NCBI GenBank assembly: GCA_001303665.1
Contig: LJUF01000007.1
Coordinates: 1-31,606, forward strand
Reading direction: 5' to 3'
Source of the DNA: Phycisphaerae bacterium SM23_33
GTDB lineage: Bacteria > Planctomycetota > Phycisphaerae > SM23-33
Length of the DNA stretch: 31,606 nt
The position numbers and the translations under genes were made by a program. Below are positions 24,999 to 31,606 of this stretch, one piece after another (the stretch's first letter is position 1; every line of letters starts with the position of its first letter). Under the pieces are notes generated by a model. It searched no databases. It had not been told where the DNA came from and saw only the letters and a list, made by a program, of their open reading frames with translations.

Positions 24999-25329
24999 AT
25001 GCGCGGGCTGTGGCCGGAGGCCGACGCCGACGAGGACAAGCCCATCACGCTGGCTGACCCGCCGCCGGCGGGGGAGGTCAACTTCTTCGCCAAGATGAAC
25101 GGCACGGGCTCCTGGACCGACCTGATCCCTGCGGGTACCTGGCTGCGGGCCTTGCACCTCAACAAGCTCCGCTGGTCCTGTGAGACGCTCCGCCGCGGGC
25201 GCCGCGGCCAAGTCGCCGACGCTCCAAAGCTATGGCGACGGAGCGGCCATCGTCAAGAAGCCCGGGGCGGCCTGCATCGAGAAGGTCCGCGAGGAGGGCC
25301 ACTTCGCGGCGCTGTGGATTGGGACGTAA
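24999..25329 (+). pseudogene. Frameshifted remnant of an unknown gene
   Basis: Two plus-strand segments in different frames both look like protein. From the ATG at 24999: MRGLWPEADADEDKPITLAD, then VNFFAKMNGTGSWTDLIPAG, to about 25175. From about 25205 to the TAA at 25327-25329: KSPTLQSYGDGAAIVKKPGA and IEKVREEGHFAALWIGT. A shift between 25170 and 25205 would join them into one gene of roughly 110 residues. No family recognised. It could be a sequencing or assembly error rather than decay. Confidence 0.4.
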
Positions 25330-25404
25330 GGCGGTTTCTAATACGGCCTGGAATTCTGACAAAGCGGTGAACCTTCTTCGATCAGGCCGGACTATTAGGA
25401 TGGC

Positions 25405-25977
25405 ATGACGCTGGACTCGATACAACAGCTCCGGCTGTCCCTGGCGGTTCTCCGTGCCCAGTTGGGTGACCAGGCAGGTTTCGATGAGCTCTGGGAGATG
25501 TACAACCTCAGGCTATCGTGTTTCGTGCGGTTGATCACGAATCCAACAGTTGAAGTGGACGACGTCCTTCAAGATGTGTGGCTGGTCGTGTGCCAGAGGA
25601 TCGGCACCCTTAGGTCCCCCGCGGCCTTCCCTGCATGGCTATACAGTGTGGCCAGGCACCGGGCTTACAGAACTCACAGTCGGAGAGTACGAGACGAGAA
25701 GCTAATGCAGAAGCTGAACCAGGGAACGCTTCAGTCTCCAGACAGCGTTACACAGGAGCACATGTTGCTGGAAGACGTGGCACTGATGCGCAAATGCCTT
25801 GACCAGATACCACCGCAACATCGCGAGGTACTGCTTCTTCGGTTTCTCGAGGACATGTCTTACCAGGAGATAGCTGACGTTATCCGCTGTTCACTGGGCA
25901 CTGTCAGGTCCCGGATTCACTATGCCAAAGCAGCTCTGTTGAAGGCAATGGAAAGGAAGCGCTATGAGCACCAATGA
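25405..25977 (+). CDS. ECF-type RNA polymerase sigma factor
   Basis: 190 residues. Region 2 is at about residues 24-90 (LWEMYNLRLSCFVRLITNPTVEVDDVLQDVWLVVCQ and FPAWLYSVARHRAYR). Region 4 is at about 128-180 (CLDQIPPQHREVLLLRFLEDMSYQEIADVIRCSLGTVRSRIHYAKAALL). Such factors direct RNA polymerase to a small regulon and are usually held by a membrane partner. The next gene, a two-span membrane protein, overlaps its 3' end by 14 bp, which fits that model. The pair is visibly richer in A+T than its neighbours, a sign of possible transfer. AGGA stands about 7 nt before the ATG. Confidence 0.92.
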   Translation: MTLDSIQQLRLSLAVLRAQLGDQAGFDELWEMYNLRLSCFVRLITNPTVEVDDVLQDVWLVVCQRIGTLRSPAAFPAWLYSVARHRAYRTHSRRVRDEKLMQKLNQGTLQSPDSVTQEHMLLEDVALMRKCLDQIPPQHREVLLLRFLEDMSYQEIADVIRCSLGTVRSRIHYAKAALLKAMERKRYEHQ

Positions 25978-26401
25978 AGAGACCCCTAAACACAATGTCA
26001 AGGCATCGGACTTGTTGCCTGAGGACATGGCGCGGAGCATGGCAGACCAGAAGAAGATGATGTCGGAGCTCTTGCGCAAGGAAGAACGGAGCTTCCGGCA
26101 AAGGAAGGTGGCGACTCTCGTCTACTGGATTCTTGCCCTGGGCTTGTTTGCGGTGCCGGTGCTGGCTGCACTGTGGTGGGGCGACGAGATGTCCATCCGC
26201 GAGATCGGCAAGCACCAGACGTTCCTGGTGATCAGCTGGCTTGCAGCGTTTGTTCTGTTTATCGCTGCTTTTGTCTCCACAATATCTCTCTTGGTTCAGA
26301 TGATCAGGCGCCGACCGGTCCGTGATGCGCAGATCTTGGCTGCGCTTTACCAGATTGATGCCACGCTGCAAAAGCTTGCGCGCGATGGAGACAATAAATA
26401 G
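25964..26401 (+). CDS. Two-span membrane protein, possible anti-sigma partner
   Basis: 145 residues. A charged cytoplasmic-looking N-terminus of about 45 residues (LLPEDMARSMADQKKMMSEL, then Lys/Arg-rich) precedes two spans, about 49-72 and 87-112, and a charged C-terminal helix. There is no cysteine, so it is not a zinc-type (HxxxCxxC) anti-sigma factor. Its 14-bp overlap with the ECF sigma gene suggests co-translation and a role in holding or tuning that factor; this is inference from position. The same low-GC composition extends through both genes, and a good terminator hairpin lies 134 bp beyond the stop. Confidence 0.75.
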   Translation: MSTNEETPKHNVKASDLLPEDMARSMADQKKMMSELLRKEERSFRQRKVATLVYWILALGLFAVPVLAALWWGDEMSIREIGKHQTFLVISWLAAFVLFIAAFVSTISLLVQMIRRRPVRDAQILAALYQIDATLQKLARDGDNK

Positions 26402-26506
26402 GATCGGATTCTCCACAGGTGCCGGGCACGGATGGGCTGAAGAAAGTCCAGCCCGGCGATCCGCTCGCCGCGGAGGGGGGCAGTTGGGCCTTGGGCGGGC
26501 GGGGCC

Positions 26507-26525
26507 GGCCGGGACGAGCCCGGCC
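26507..26525. repeat. GC-rich intergenic hairpin
   Basis: GGCCGGG-ACGAG-CCCGGCC, a perfect 7-bp stem, in a stretch of GC-rich direct and inverted words (26475-26535). It resembles the hairpin at 8-27 in style (strong GC stem, short loop) but not in sequence. Confidence 0.4.
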
Positions 26526-26534
26526 TGTGGGCGG

Positions 26535-26560
26535 GGGATTTTTTCAGAAAATCCCATTTT
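26535..26560 (+). terminator. Intrinsic terminator-like hairpin of the sigma operon
   Basis: GGGATTTT (26535-26542), loop TTCAG, AAAATCCC (26548-26555), then ATTTT. The stem is perfect and symmetrical, so it could end transcription from either side. Confidence 0.5.
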
Positions 26561-26937
26561 GCTTGTGCATGGGCTGCCCATTTGCGCCAGGAAGTAAGTA
26601 TGCGGGGGCCGCGCGCGCGGGCGGGCCTGCGGGCCCCGGGCGCCAGCCGTACAGCCTACACCCGCGTCATTCGGTCTCAAGATCGCTCGCGGGAACCGTC
26701 GAGGCAGCAGGTGTGCGGGGCAAGTGTATGTCGCCGGGCGGGCCGGCGGGGCTATCCCTCCCGCAAGCCATTTTGTGGGAATCCCTTGTACCGTTTCGCC
26801 GCTGCGTGCCCGGTCTTGAGGAGGCGTCAACACCATGTGTTTGAAGCCGTCCGGGCCTCGAATACAGGCGGATCCATTGAGGCCGCCAGGCCGCGGCGCC
26901 GGGGCCGGCCGGCCGGGGGGGCGAAGGAGCTAAGACG
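26561..26937. other. Gene-free spacer before the HTH-repeat gene
   Basis: Open frames here are typical random GC-rich frames (Gly, Arg, Pro, Ala) and none has a convincing start. The stretch includes a GC-rich run (26598-26645) and a second CCATTTTG word at 26770-26777, also present at 26554-26561. I see no RNA gene. Confidence 0.45.
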
Positions 26938-27591
26938 ATGCGAAGCAAGCAGTTGGCCTATGATGACGACGCCCTGGTGGAGGCCCTGGGCGGGGGCCAG
27001 GAGAGCCACGCCGAGATCGGGCGGCGGCTGGGCCTGAGCAGGGCCGCGGTCGAGGCCATCTCCCGCGGTGTTCGGCGGGCCGAGCTGCAGCCGAAGATCC
27101 TTTACCTCCGCCGCGGCCGGCGGGCCAAGCGCGCCAGGAAAAGGAAGACCTACGACGACGAGGTGCTGGTGCTGGCCATCGCCCGGGGCGACAGGGGCTA
27201 TGCCGAGATCGCCGCGGAGGTCGGCCTCAGCCGCGAGACCGTCGCCCAGATCGCCCGCGGCACCCGCCGGCCGGACCTCCAGCCCAGGATCCAGGCGGCC
27301 ACGCGGGGCTTCCTGGAGCAGACGCAGCGCCTGGGGGCGGCCTGGGCGGCGCAGGTCATGGGCAAGCACATCAAGGAGGGCCTGGAAGGCCGCGGCGAGA
27401 CCGCCCGCAAGTGCCGCGAGTACGTCCTCAGCCAGTGCCTGGGCGACCCCGGCCGGAGGGAGCTGCTGGCCAGTCAGCAGCAGAGCCAGGAGCAGCAGCC
27501 CGACCCGGGGCAGATCCCCGGCGTCCGCAGGGAAGACCTGAACGACTTTTACCGCTGGGTCGCCGAGAAGAACGGATACACGGAGGATTAG
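26938..27591 (+). CDS. DNA-binding protein with two tandem HTH repeats
   Basis: 217 residues. Two similar units follow each other: residues about 4-54 (KQLAYDDDALVEALGGGQES, HAEIGRRLGLSRAAVEAISR, GVRRAELQPKI) and about 70-119 (KTYDDEVLVLAIARGDRGYA, EIAAEVGLSRETVAQIARGT, RRPDLQPRI). Each is a helix-turn-helix with a G-L-S-R turn; they are joined by a basic linker (RRGRRAKRARKRK). The rest is helical (AAWAAQVMGKHIKEGLEGRG) with a Gln-rich stretch and a final aromatic motif. The order, HTH at the front and a helical oligomerising part behind, recalls small terminase proteins of phages, but no large terminase or other phage gene is next to it. GGAG precedes the ATG by 8 nt. Function unproven. Confidence 0.75.
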   Translation: MRSKQLAYDDDALVEALGGGQESHAEIGRRLGLSRAAVEAISRGVRRAELQPKILYLRRGRRAKRARKRKTYDDEVLVLAIARGDRGYAEIAAEVGLSRETVAQIARGTRRPDLQPRIQAATRGFLEQTQRLGAAWAAQVMGKHIKEGLEGRGETARKCREYVLSQCLGDPGRRELLASQQQSQEQQPDPGQIPGVRREDLNDFYRWVAEKNGYTED

Positions 27592-27662
27592 GCGGCAGGC
27601 AGGGGGGAGTCGTCGGCGGCTGGTTCCGCCATCACCTGGACTCGCCCCCGCGGCCGGGGACC

Positions 27663-28886
27663 ATGGTCGTAATCCGCAGCGAGCGCGGCACGGAGCTGGG
27701 GCAGGTGCTGCTCAACGTGGGCGACGGGCCGGCCCCGGACTTCATCGCGGAGCAGGCGCTGGCGGATTACATCAAGGCCAGCGGGGCGGATTACCCCTTC
27801 AGCCGTAGCGGCCGGGTGCTGCGACCGGCCAACGCCCAGGACCTGAACGACCAGCAGCACCTGGACCGCTCCACGAGCGAGGAGGCCGGCTACTGCAACG
27901 ACCAGATCCGGCAGCTGGAGCTGCGGATGAAGCTGGTGGCGGTGGAGCACCTGCTGGGGGGCGAGCGGATCGTGTTCTACTTCACCGCGGACCATCGCGT
28001 GGACTTTCGCGAGCTGGTGAAGCGGATGGCGGGGCAGTACCACACGCGGATCGAGATGCGGCAGGTGGGTGCGCGGGACGAGGCCCGGCTGGTGGGGGAC
28101 TACGAGCGGTGCGGGCTGCGCTGCTGCTGCCAGCAGTACCTGAAGTTCCTCAAGCCGGTGTCGATGCGGATGGCCAAGACGCAGAAGGCGACGCTGGACC
28201 CGACGAAGATCTCCGGCCGGTGCGGTCGGCTGATGTGCTGCCTGCGGTACGAGGACGCGACGTACGAGGAGCTGTCGGCGGCCCTGCCCAGGAAGAACAC
28301 GTGGGTGCGCACGGCCGACGGCAAGGTGGGCAAGGTGGTGGAGGTGCAGGCGCTGACGCAGTTGGTGCGGCTGCTGCTGGCGAACAAGAGCCAGCTGGTG
28401 GTGCCCAACGAGGAGATCGCCCAGCGCGACGTTCCGGAACCGGTCGCCCCGCCGGAAGAGGCCGAGCCGCCGCCGGAGCCGGCCTGGAAGCCCCCGCGCC
28501 GCGAGCCGCCGGAGCCGAGGCAGGCGGTCCCGCTGGCGGCGCTGGATGAAGTGCTGGAGGAGCTGGCAATCCCTGAGCTGGAGGAGCCGGCGGAGGCCGA
28601 GTCTGCGGCCGCCCCGGCTGAGCCGCCGACCCGCGCCGAAGCCCCCGCGCCGGGGGGGGGCCAAGGAGCGGCGACGAGAGGCCGGCGGTCCAGACGGCGC
28701 CGCCGAAGGAAGAAGAGCCCGCACCCCCAGGCCCTGAGCGCGCCGCCGCAGGCGGCCGCTGCGAAGCCGAGCCCGCCCCAGCCGTCGGGGCCGCCCGCTC
28801 AGGTCGCCGGCCGCCGAGGCAAGCGGCGGCGGCGAAGGAAGAAGAAGTCCGGCGGAAACCGGCCGGGCGGGCCGCCGCCCGGGTAG
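27663..28886 (+). CDS. PSP1-domain protein, RicT/YaaT-like, with basic tail
   Basis: 407 residues. The PSP1 domain fills the first 250 residues: MVVIRSERGTELGQVL, RIVFYFTADHRVDFRELVKRMAG, RCGLRCCCQQYLKF, and PTKISGRCGRLMCCLRYE. The clustered Cys match the residues of RicT that take part in Fe-S binding in Bacillus. Behind it lie a Pro/Glu-rich stretch and two long Arg/Lys blocks (RRRRRRKK-type near residues 340 and 385), probably for RNA or DNA contact. The ATG at 27663 has only a weak site, and residues before it in frame (WFRHHLDSPPRPGT) look like the usual family N-terminus, so the true start may be further upstream at a non-standard codon. It starts 71 bp after the HTH gene. Confidence 0.85.
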   Translation: MVVIRSERGTELGQVLLNVGDGPAPDFIAEQALADYIKASGADYPFSRSGRVLRPANAQDLNDQQHLDRSTSEEAGYCNDQIRQLELRMKLVAVEHLLGGERIVFYFTADHRVDFRELVKRMAGQYHTRIEMRQVGARDEARLVGDYERCGLRCCCQQYLKFLKPVSMRMAKTQKATLDPTKISGRCGRLMCCLRYEDATYEELSAALPRKNTWVRTADGKVGKVVEVQALTQLVRLLLANKSQLVVPNEEIAQRDVPEPVAPPEEAEPPPEPAWKPPRREPPEPRQAVPLAALDEVLEELAIPELEEPAEAESAAAPAEPPTRAEAPAPGGGQGAATRGRRSRRRRRRKKSPHPQALSAPPQAAAAKPSPPQPSGPPAQVAGRRGKRRRRRKKKSGGNRPGGPPPG

Positions 28887-28987
28887 AGCCGGCGGCGCCG
28901 CAGCCCGACGTGCCGCATCGGTCCCGGCGCGGCCCTTCCTGACGCTCGGCGGACGCCGAGAACTGAGTAAACCCCCCTGACCGCCCC

Positions 28988-29015
28988 TTGACTTTCGCGC
29001 GCCTTCGGCGATGCT
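28988..29015 (+). promoter_or_regulatory. Candidate promoter of metG
   Basis: TTGACT (28988-28993; 5 of 6), 16-bp spacer, GATGCT (29010-29015; 3 of 6). The -10 resembles the TATGCT used at 23891. The start codon is 36 bp further on. Confidence 0.35.
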
Positions 29016-29050
29016 GTGGGCTTCACGGCCCCCGGCCAGGCGGTTGGAGC

Positions 29051-30613
29051 ATGAGCGAGACCTTCTACATCACCACGCCGATCTATTACGTCAACGACGC
29101 GCCGCACATCGGCCATTCCTACACCACCATCGCCGCCGACGTGCTCGCCCGCTACCACCGCCTCCAGGGCCGCGACGTGTTCTTCCTGACCGGCACCGAC
29201 GAAAATGCCTCCAAGGTGGCGGCGGCGGCGGCCGAGCGCGGCGTCGAGCCCCAGCAGCACTGCGACGAGTTCTGCGCGCACTTCCGGAGCCTGTGGCAGG
29301 AGCTGAACATCTCCAACGACGACTTCATCCGCACCACCGAGCCGCGGCACACGCGCCGGGTGCAGAGCATCGTGCAGCAGCTGCTGGACCGCGACCAGAT
29401 CTACCTGGGCAAGTACGAGGGCTGGTACGACCCGGGGCAGGAGGAGTTCGTCACCGAGTTGGCGGCCCGGGAGCACGACTACACCAGCGCCATCAGCGGC
29501 CGGCCGCTGGTGCGGTACGCCGAGCCCAGCTACTTCTTCAAGCTCACCGCCTGGACCGACCGGCTGCTGGGGCACATCCAGGCGCACCCGGAGTTCATCC
29601 AGCCGACCAGCCGGCGGAACGAGGTGGTCAGCAAGGTGACCGCCGGCGTGGAGGACCTGTGCATCTCGCGCAGCAGCCTGGACTGGGGCGTGGTGATGCC
29701 CAACGACCCGGGCCACCGGGTGTACGTGTGGATCGACGCCCTGAGCAACTACCTCACCGCGTTGGGGCTGCCGGAGATCGGCGACGAGCACGACGGGGAG
29801 TCGGCGAAGTACTGGCCGGCGGACGTGCACCTGATCGGCAAGGACATCCTGTGGTTCCACACGGTGTACTGGCCGTGCATGCTCATGGCCCTTCAGGTGG
29901 AGCTGCCGCGGACGGTCTTCGCCCACGGCTGGTGGACCTCCGAGGGCAAGAAGATGTCCAAGAGCCTGGGCAACTTCATCTCGCGTGAGGTCATCGCCGA
30001 GATCTGCCGGGATTATTCGCGCGACGTGTTCCGCTACTTCCTGCTGCGCGAGGTGCCCTTCGGCCAGGACGGGGACTTTTCCCGCCAGGCCCTGAAGACC
30101 CGCTACAACACCGAGCTGGCCAACGACCTGGGCAACCTGCTCAGCCGCAGCCTGAAGATGATCGGCCTGTACTTCGACGCCGCGGTGCCCAGTCCGCAGG
30201 CCCGGGCCCTGGAGGGCGAGCCGGCCAAGTTCCTGGCCGAGCCCGTCGAGCGCATCGCCGCCGAGACCCCCGCCCTCATGGCCGGCTGCCGGTTCAGCGA
30301 GTATCTCCGGGTGGTGCTGGAGCTGGCCGCCGCCACCAACCGCTGCATCGACGCCACCGGGCCGTTCCGGCTGGCCAAGGACCCCGCCCAGCGGGAGCGG
30401 CTGGGGACGATCCTGTACGGCTGCGCCGAGGCGGTGCGGATCGTGTTGAGCTGTCTGGAGCCTTTCATGCCGGAAAAGGCCGCGGCGGGCCTGGCGCAGC
30501 TGGGCCTGTCCGGCCGCGACGCCGAGCCGCTGCGTGAGCGGGTCAAGTGGGGCCGGTTGGTGCCGGGCACGGCGGTGGCGGCGTCGGGCCCGCTGTTTCC
30601 GCGAAGACAATGA
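29051..30613 (+). CDS. metG: Methionyl-tRNA synthetase
   Basis: 520 residues. It charges tRNA-Met with methionine. The class I motifs are present: HIGH (residues 19-22, in NDAPHIGHSY) and KMSKS (301-305, in GKKMSKSLGN). The zinc-knuckle cysteines of the E. coli type are missing: the insert reads KYEGWYDPGQEEFVTE, as in the cysteine-free bacterial form. There is no C-terminal tRNA-binding domain of the EMAP type, so this is the short form. The ATG at 29051 (MSETFYITTPIYYVND) is the family start; the frame is open further up without a site. It overlaps the next gene by 4 bp (ATGA). The only tRNA in the window is tRNA-Met, some 14 kb away. Confidence 0.97.
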   Translation: MSETFYITTPIYYVNDAPHIGHSYTTIAADVLARYHRLQGRDVFFLTGTDENASKVAAAAAERGVEPQQHCDEFCAHFRSLWQELNISNDDFIRTTEPRHTRRVQSIVQQLLDRDQIYLGKYEGWYDPGQEEFVTELAAREHDYTSAISGRPLVRYAEPSYFFKLTAWTDRLLGHIQAHPEFIQPTSRRNEVVSKVTAGVEDLCISRSSLDWGVVMPNDPGHRVYVWIDALSNYLTALGLPEIGDEHDGESAKYWPADVHLIGKDILWFHTVYWPCMLMALQVELPRTVFAHGWWTSEGKKMSKSLGNFISREVIAEICRDYSRDVFRYFLLREVPFGQDGDFSRQALKTRYNTELANDLGNLLSRSLKMIGLYFDAAVPSPQARALEGEPAKFLAEPVERIAAETPALMAGCRFSEYLRVVLELAAATNRCIDATGPFRLAKDPAQRERLGTILYGCAEAVRIVLSCLEPFMPEKAAAGLAQLGLSGRDAEPLRERVKWGRLVPGTAVAASGPLFPRRQ

Positions 30614-31005
30614 GCGACGAACCCAAAAAGCCCCTGGAGGAGCTGATCAGGGAAGACGGGCGATATCCGCTGGAGGCGTTCGTCTTCCTGCATGAGGGCC
30701 TGGCCCGGGCGGCCAAGCAGGTGTACGGGGAGGAGGCCGAGTCGGGAGGGGCTCACCACGTGACCGGCAAGCAGCTCTGCCAGTCCCTGCGCGAGCAGGC
30801 GCTGGAGCGGTGGGGGCTGCTGGCCGGGGCCGTGCTGAGACGGTGGAACATCCGCTCCACCTTTGACTTCGGCCAGATGGTCTACCTGCTGGTTGAGAAC
30901 AGGCACATGAAGAAGACCGAAGAGGACAGCGTGGAGGATTTCCGCGACGTGTACGACTTCGAGGAGGTTTTCGGCCCCGAGCAGGTCTTCGGCAGCCAAC
31001 AGTGA
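30610..31005 (+). CDS. Minf_1886 family protein (conserved planctomycete/verrucomicrobial)
   Basis: 131 residues. The pattern REDGRYPLEAFVFLHEGLA, then HVTGKQLCQSLREQALERWG, LAGAVLRRWNIRSTFDFGQM and YDFEEVF is the Minf_1886 family (TIGR04138-type), known almost only from Planctomycetota and Verrucomicrobiota. Function not established. It is soluble and mostly helical, ending in an acidic segment. The ATG overlaps the metG stop (ATGA), and the stop overlaps the GTG before the next gene (GTGA), so three genes are translationally linked. The link with metG suggests a housekeeping role. Confidence 0.9.
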   Translation: MSDEPKKPLEELIREDGRYPLEAFVFLHEGLARAAKQVYGEEAESGGAHHVTGKQLCQSLREQALERWGLLAGAVLRRWNIRSTFDFGQMVYLLVENRHMKKTEEDSVEDFRDVYDFEEVFGPEQVFGSQQ

Positions 31006-31007
31006 CG

Positions 31008-31196
31008 ATGGCGCGCGGCAGCAGAAAGCGTTCGACTCGCGACCAGGCCAGTCAGCCGCCTGAGCCGGTGGACGTGGTGGGGGGCGTTCCCGATCACAGC
31101 GCCAACCCCGCGCTGTGGAAATACCTGGTGCTGGCCGGGATCTTCGTGCTGTGGGTCTGCCTGCTGATGCTGTGCCTTTTCGCCGGGGGGCCCTGA
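31008..31196 (+). CDS. Small one-span membrane protein (62 aa)
   Basis: 62 residues: a basic N-terminus (ARGSRKRSTR), a polar linker with PDHSANPALWKY, then one span YLVLAGIFVLWVCLLMLCLFAGG at the very end. The tail-anchored shape puts the N-terminus in the cytoplasm. I use the ATG at 31008; a GTG at 31002 overlapping the previous stop is also possible. Last gene of the metG operon; function unknown. Confidence 0.6.
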   Translation: MARGSRKRSTRDQASQPPEPVDVVGGVPDHSANPALWKYLVLAGIFVLWVCLLMLCLFAGGP

Positions 31197-31332
31197 CGCC
31201 GCCGCCGGCCGGACCGCCTGAAGCAAAAAACTCGGGCGCCGCCGCCCGCCCGCCGCCGGCGCCGGGCACAGCCGGCGCGGCTGGCAGGCAGACCGTGGCG
31301 CCCGTCAGGACGCTATCGGCCGGGCAGGACTG

Positions 31333-31515
31333 TCACGGCAGATCGCTGAGGTCCGGTTCCGCCCAGACGCTCAGCACCCGCGAGCCTTCGGCGCGATCGC
31401 GGTCGCATTCGGTGCTGATGTGGCGGAACCTTATGACGGCCTCCTGCGGGGAGCCGGCCTCCACCTCGACGCTCCGGCGCTGGTTGTCAGCCACGTACTG
31501 CACCCGGTACCGCAT
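31333..31515 (-). CDS. Small protein of unknown function (60 aa)
   Basis: 60 residues starting MRYRVQYVADNQRRSVEVEA, then GSPQEAVIRFRHISTECDRD and ending AEPDLSDLP. It looks like a beta-strand, beta-hairpin, helix protein; the phrase V-E-A-x-S-P-x-E-A-V-x-x-F resembles small planctomycete proteins but I cannot name a family. GGAGG lies 8 nt before the ATG at 31515, which decides the start against an in-frame extension to 31566. It is convergent with the metG operon; the 136 bp between holds GC-rich inverted words that may end both. Confidence 0.65.
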   Translation of the reverse strand: MRYRVQYVADNQRRSVEVEAGSPQEAVIRFRHISTECDRDRAEGSRVLSVWAEPDLSDLP

Positions 31516-31606
31516 GATCGGCCCTCCGGCTGTCAGCACAGGGGCTCCGGCGGGACGGCCCGTCATTGGAACCCTGCAATGCTTGCAGACGGCAGCCTAC
31601 GATACG

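Noticed and set aside
24999..25329. Intact small gene
   Set aside because: The two protein-like parts lie in different frames, and no single frame carries both.
26419..26844. Plus-strand open frame of 141 codons in the spacer
   Set aside because: It reads through the hairpins and GC-rich repeats, lacks a ribosome-binding site and looks like random GC-rich sequence.
28799..30610. 603-codon minus-strand open frame opposite metG
   Set aside because: Antisense shadow of metG; His/Gln/Val/Gly-rich and without motifs.

Overview
The window is GC-rich bacterial chromosome, most likely Planctomycetota and probably close to Phycisphaerae. The placement is an inference. It rests on a Minf_1886-type protein (a planctomycete/verrucomicrobial family) directly after metG, several secreted or membrane proteins of planctomycete type, two divergent groEL copies around one groES, and short GC-rich hairpin repeats between genes. 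No 16S rRNA or other decisive marker is present. Genes lie on both strands in short operons, often with 4-bp ATGA or GTGA overlaps.

Layout. 1-355: no gene; an 89-bp direct repeat carrying a 20-nt hairpin, plus an inverted hairpin copy. 356-2971 (minus): a zinc-metalloprotease-like lipoprotein and a secreted SH3-repeat protein. 3130-4813 (plus): HIT nucleotide-binding protein overlapping a dGTPase-like HD hydrolase; the transcript may be leaderless. 4936-6717 (minus): a large membrane protein with an acidic tail. 7366-13431 (plus): a protein-quality-control block, groEL1, groES, groEL2, dnaJ, grpE and an FmdB-type zinc ribbon protein, with no dnaK in the window. 13665-14558: a periplasmic helical LTxxQ-repeat protein. 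14701-14773: tRNA-Met(CAT). 14906-15028: a 40-residue membrane peptide behind a near-consensus promoter. 15311-18115: ArsR-type regulator, DNA polymerase III delta subunit, and a radical SAM protein.

18267-23561 is a complete regulated efflux unit: promoter, a perfect 24-bp palindromic operator, TetR regulator, membrane fusion protein, RND pump, and a PII-like small protein joined to the pump gene by a 4-bp overlap. No outer-membrane channel gene is present. 23562-25404 holds one intact gene of unknown function (23950-24810) surrounded by what look like remnants of broken genes on both strands. 25405-26401 is an A+T-richer two-gene unit, an ECF sigma factor and a two-span membrane protein, closed by a hairpin terminator. 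26938-28886: a protein with two tandem HTH repeats and a PSP1/RicT-type protein with very basic tails. 29051-31196: metG, a Minf_1886 family protein and a one-span membrane peptide in a tightly overlapping operon. A small minus-strand gene (31333-31515) ends the window.

The most unusual points are the PII-like protein built into an RND efflux operon, the groEL-groES-groEL arrangement with a hairpin over the first groEL ribosome-binding site, the metalloprotease-like lipoprotein with a displaced third zinc ligand, and the eroded region at 23562-25404. All calls come from reading the sequence; no database search was run.
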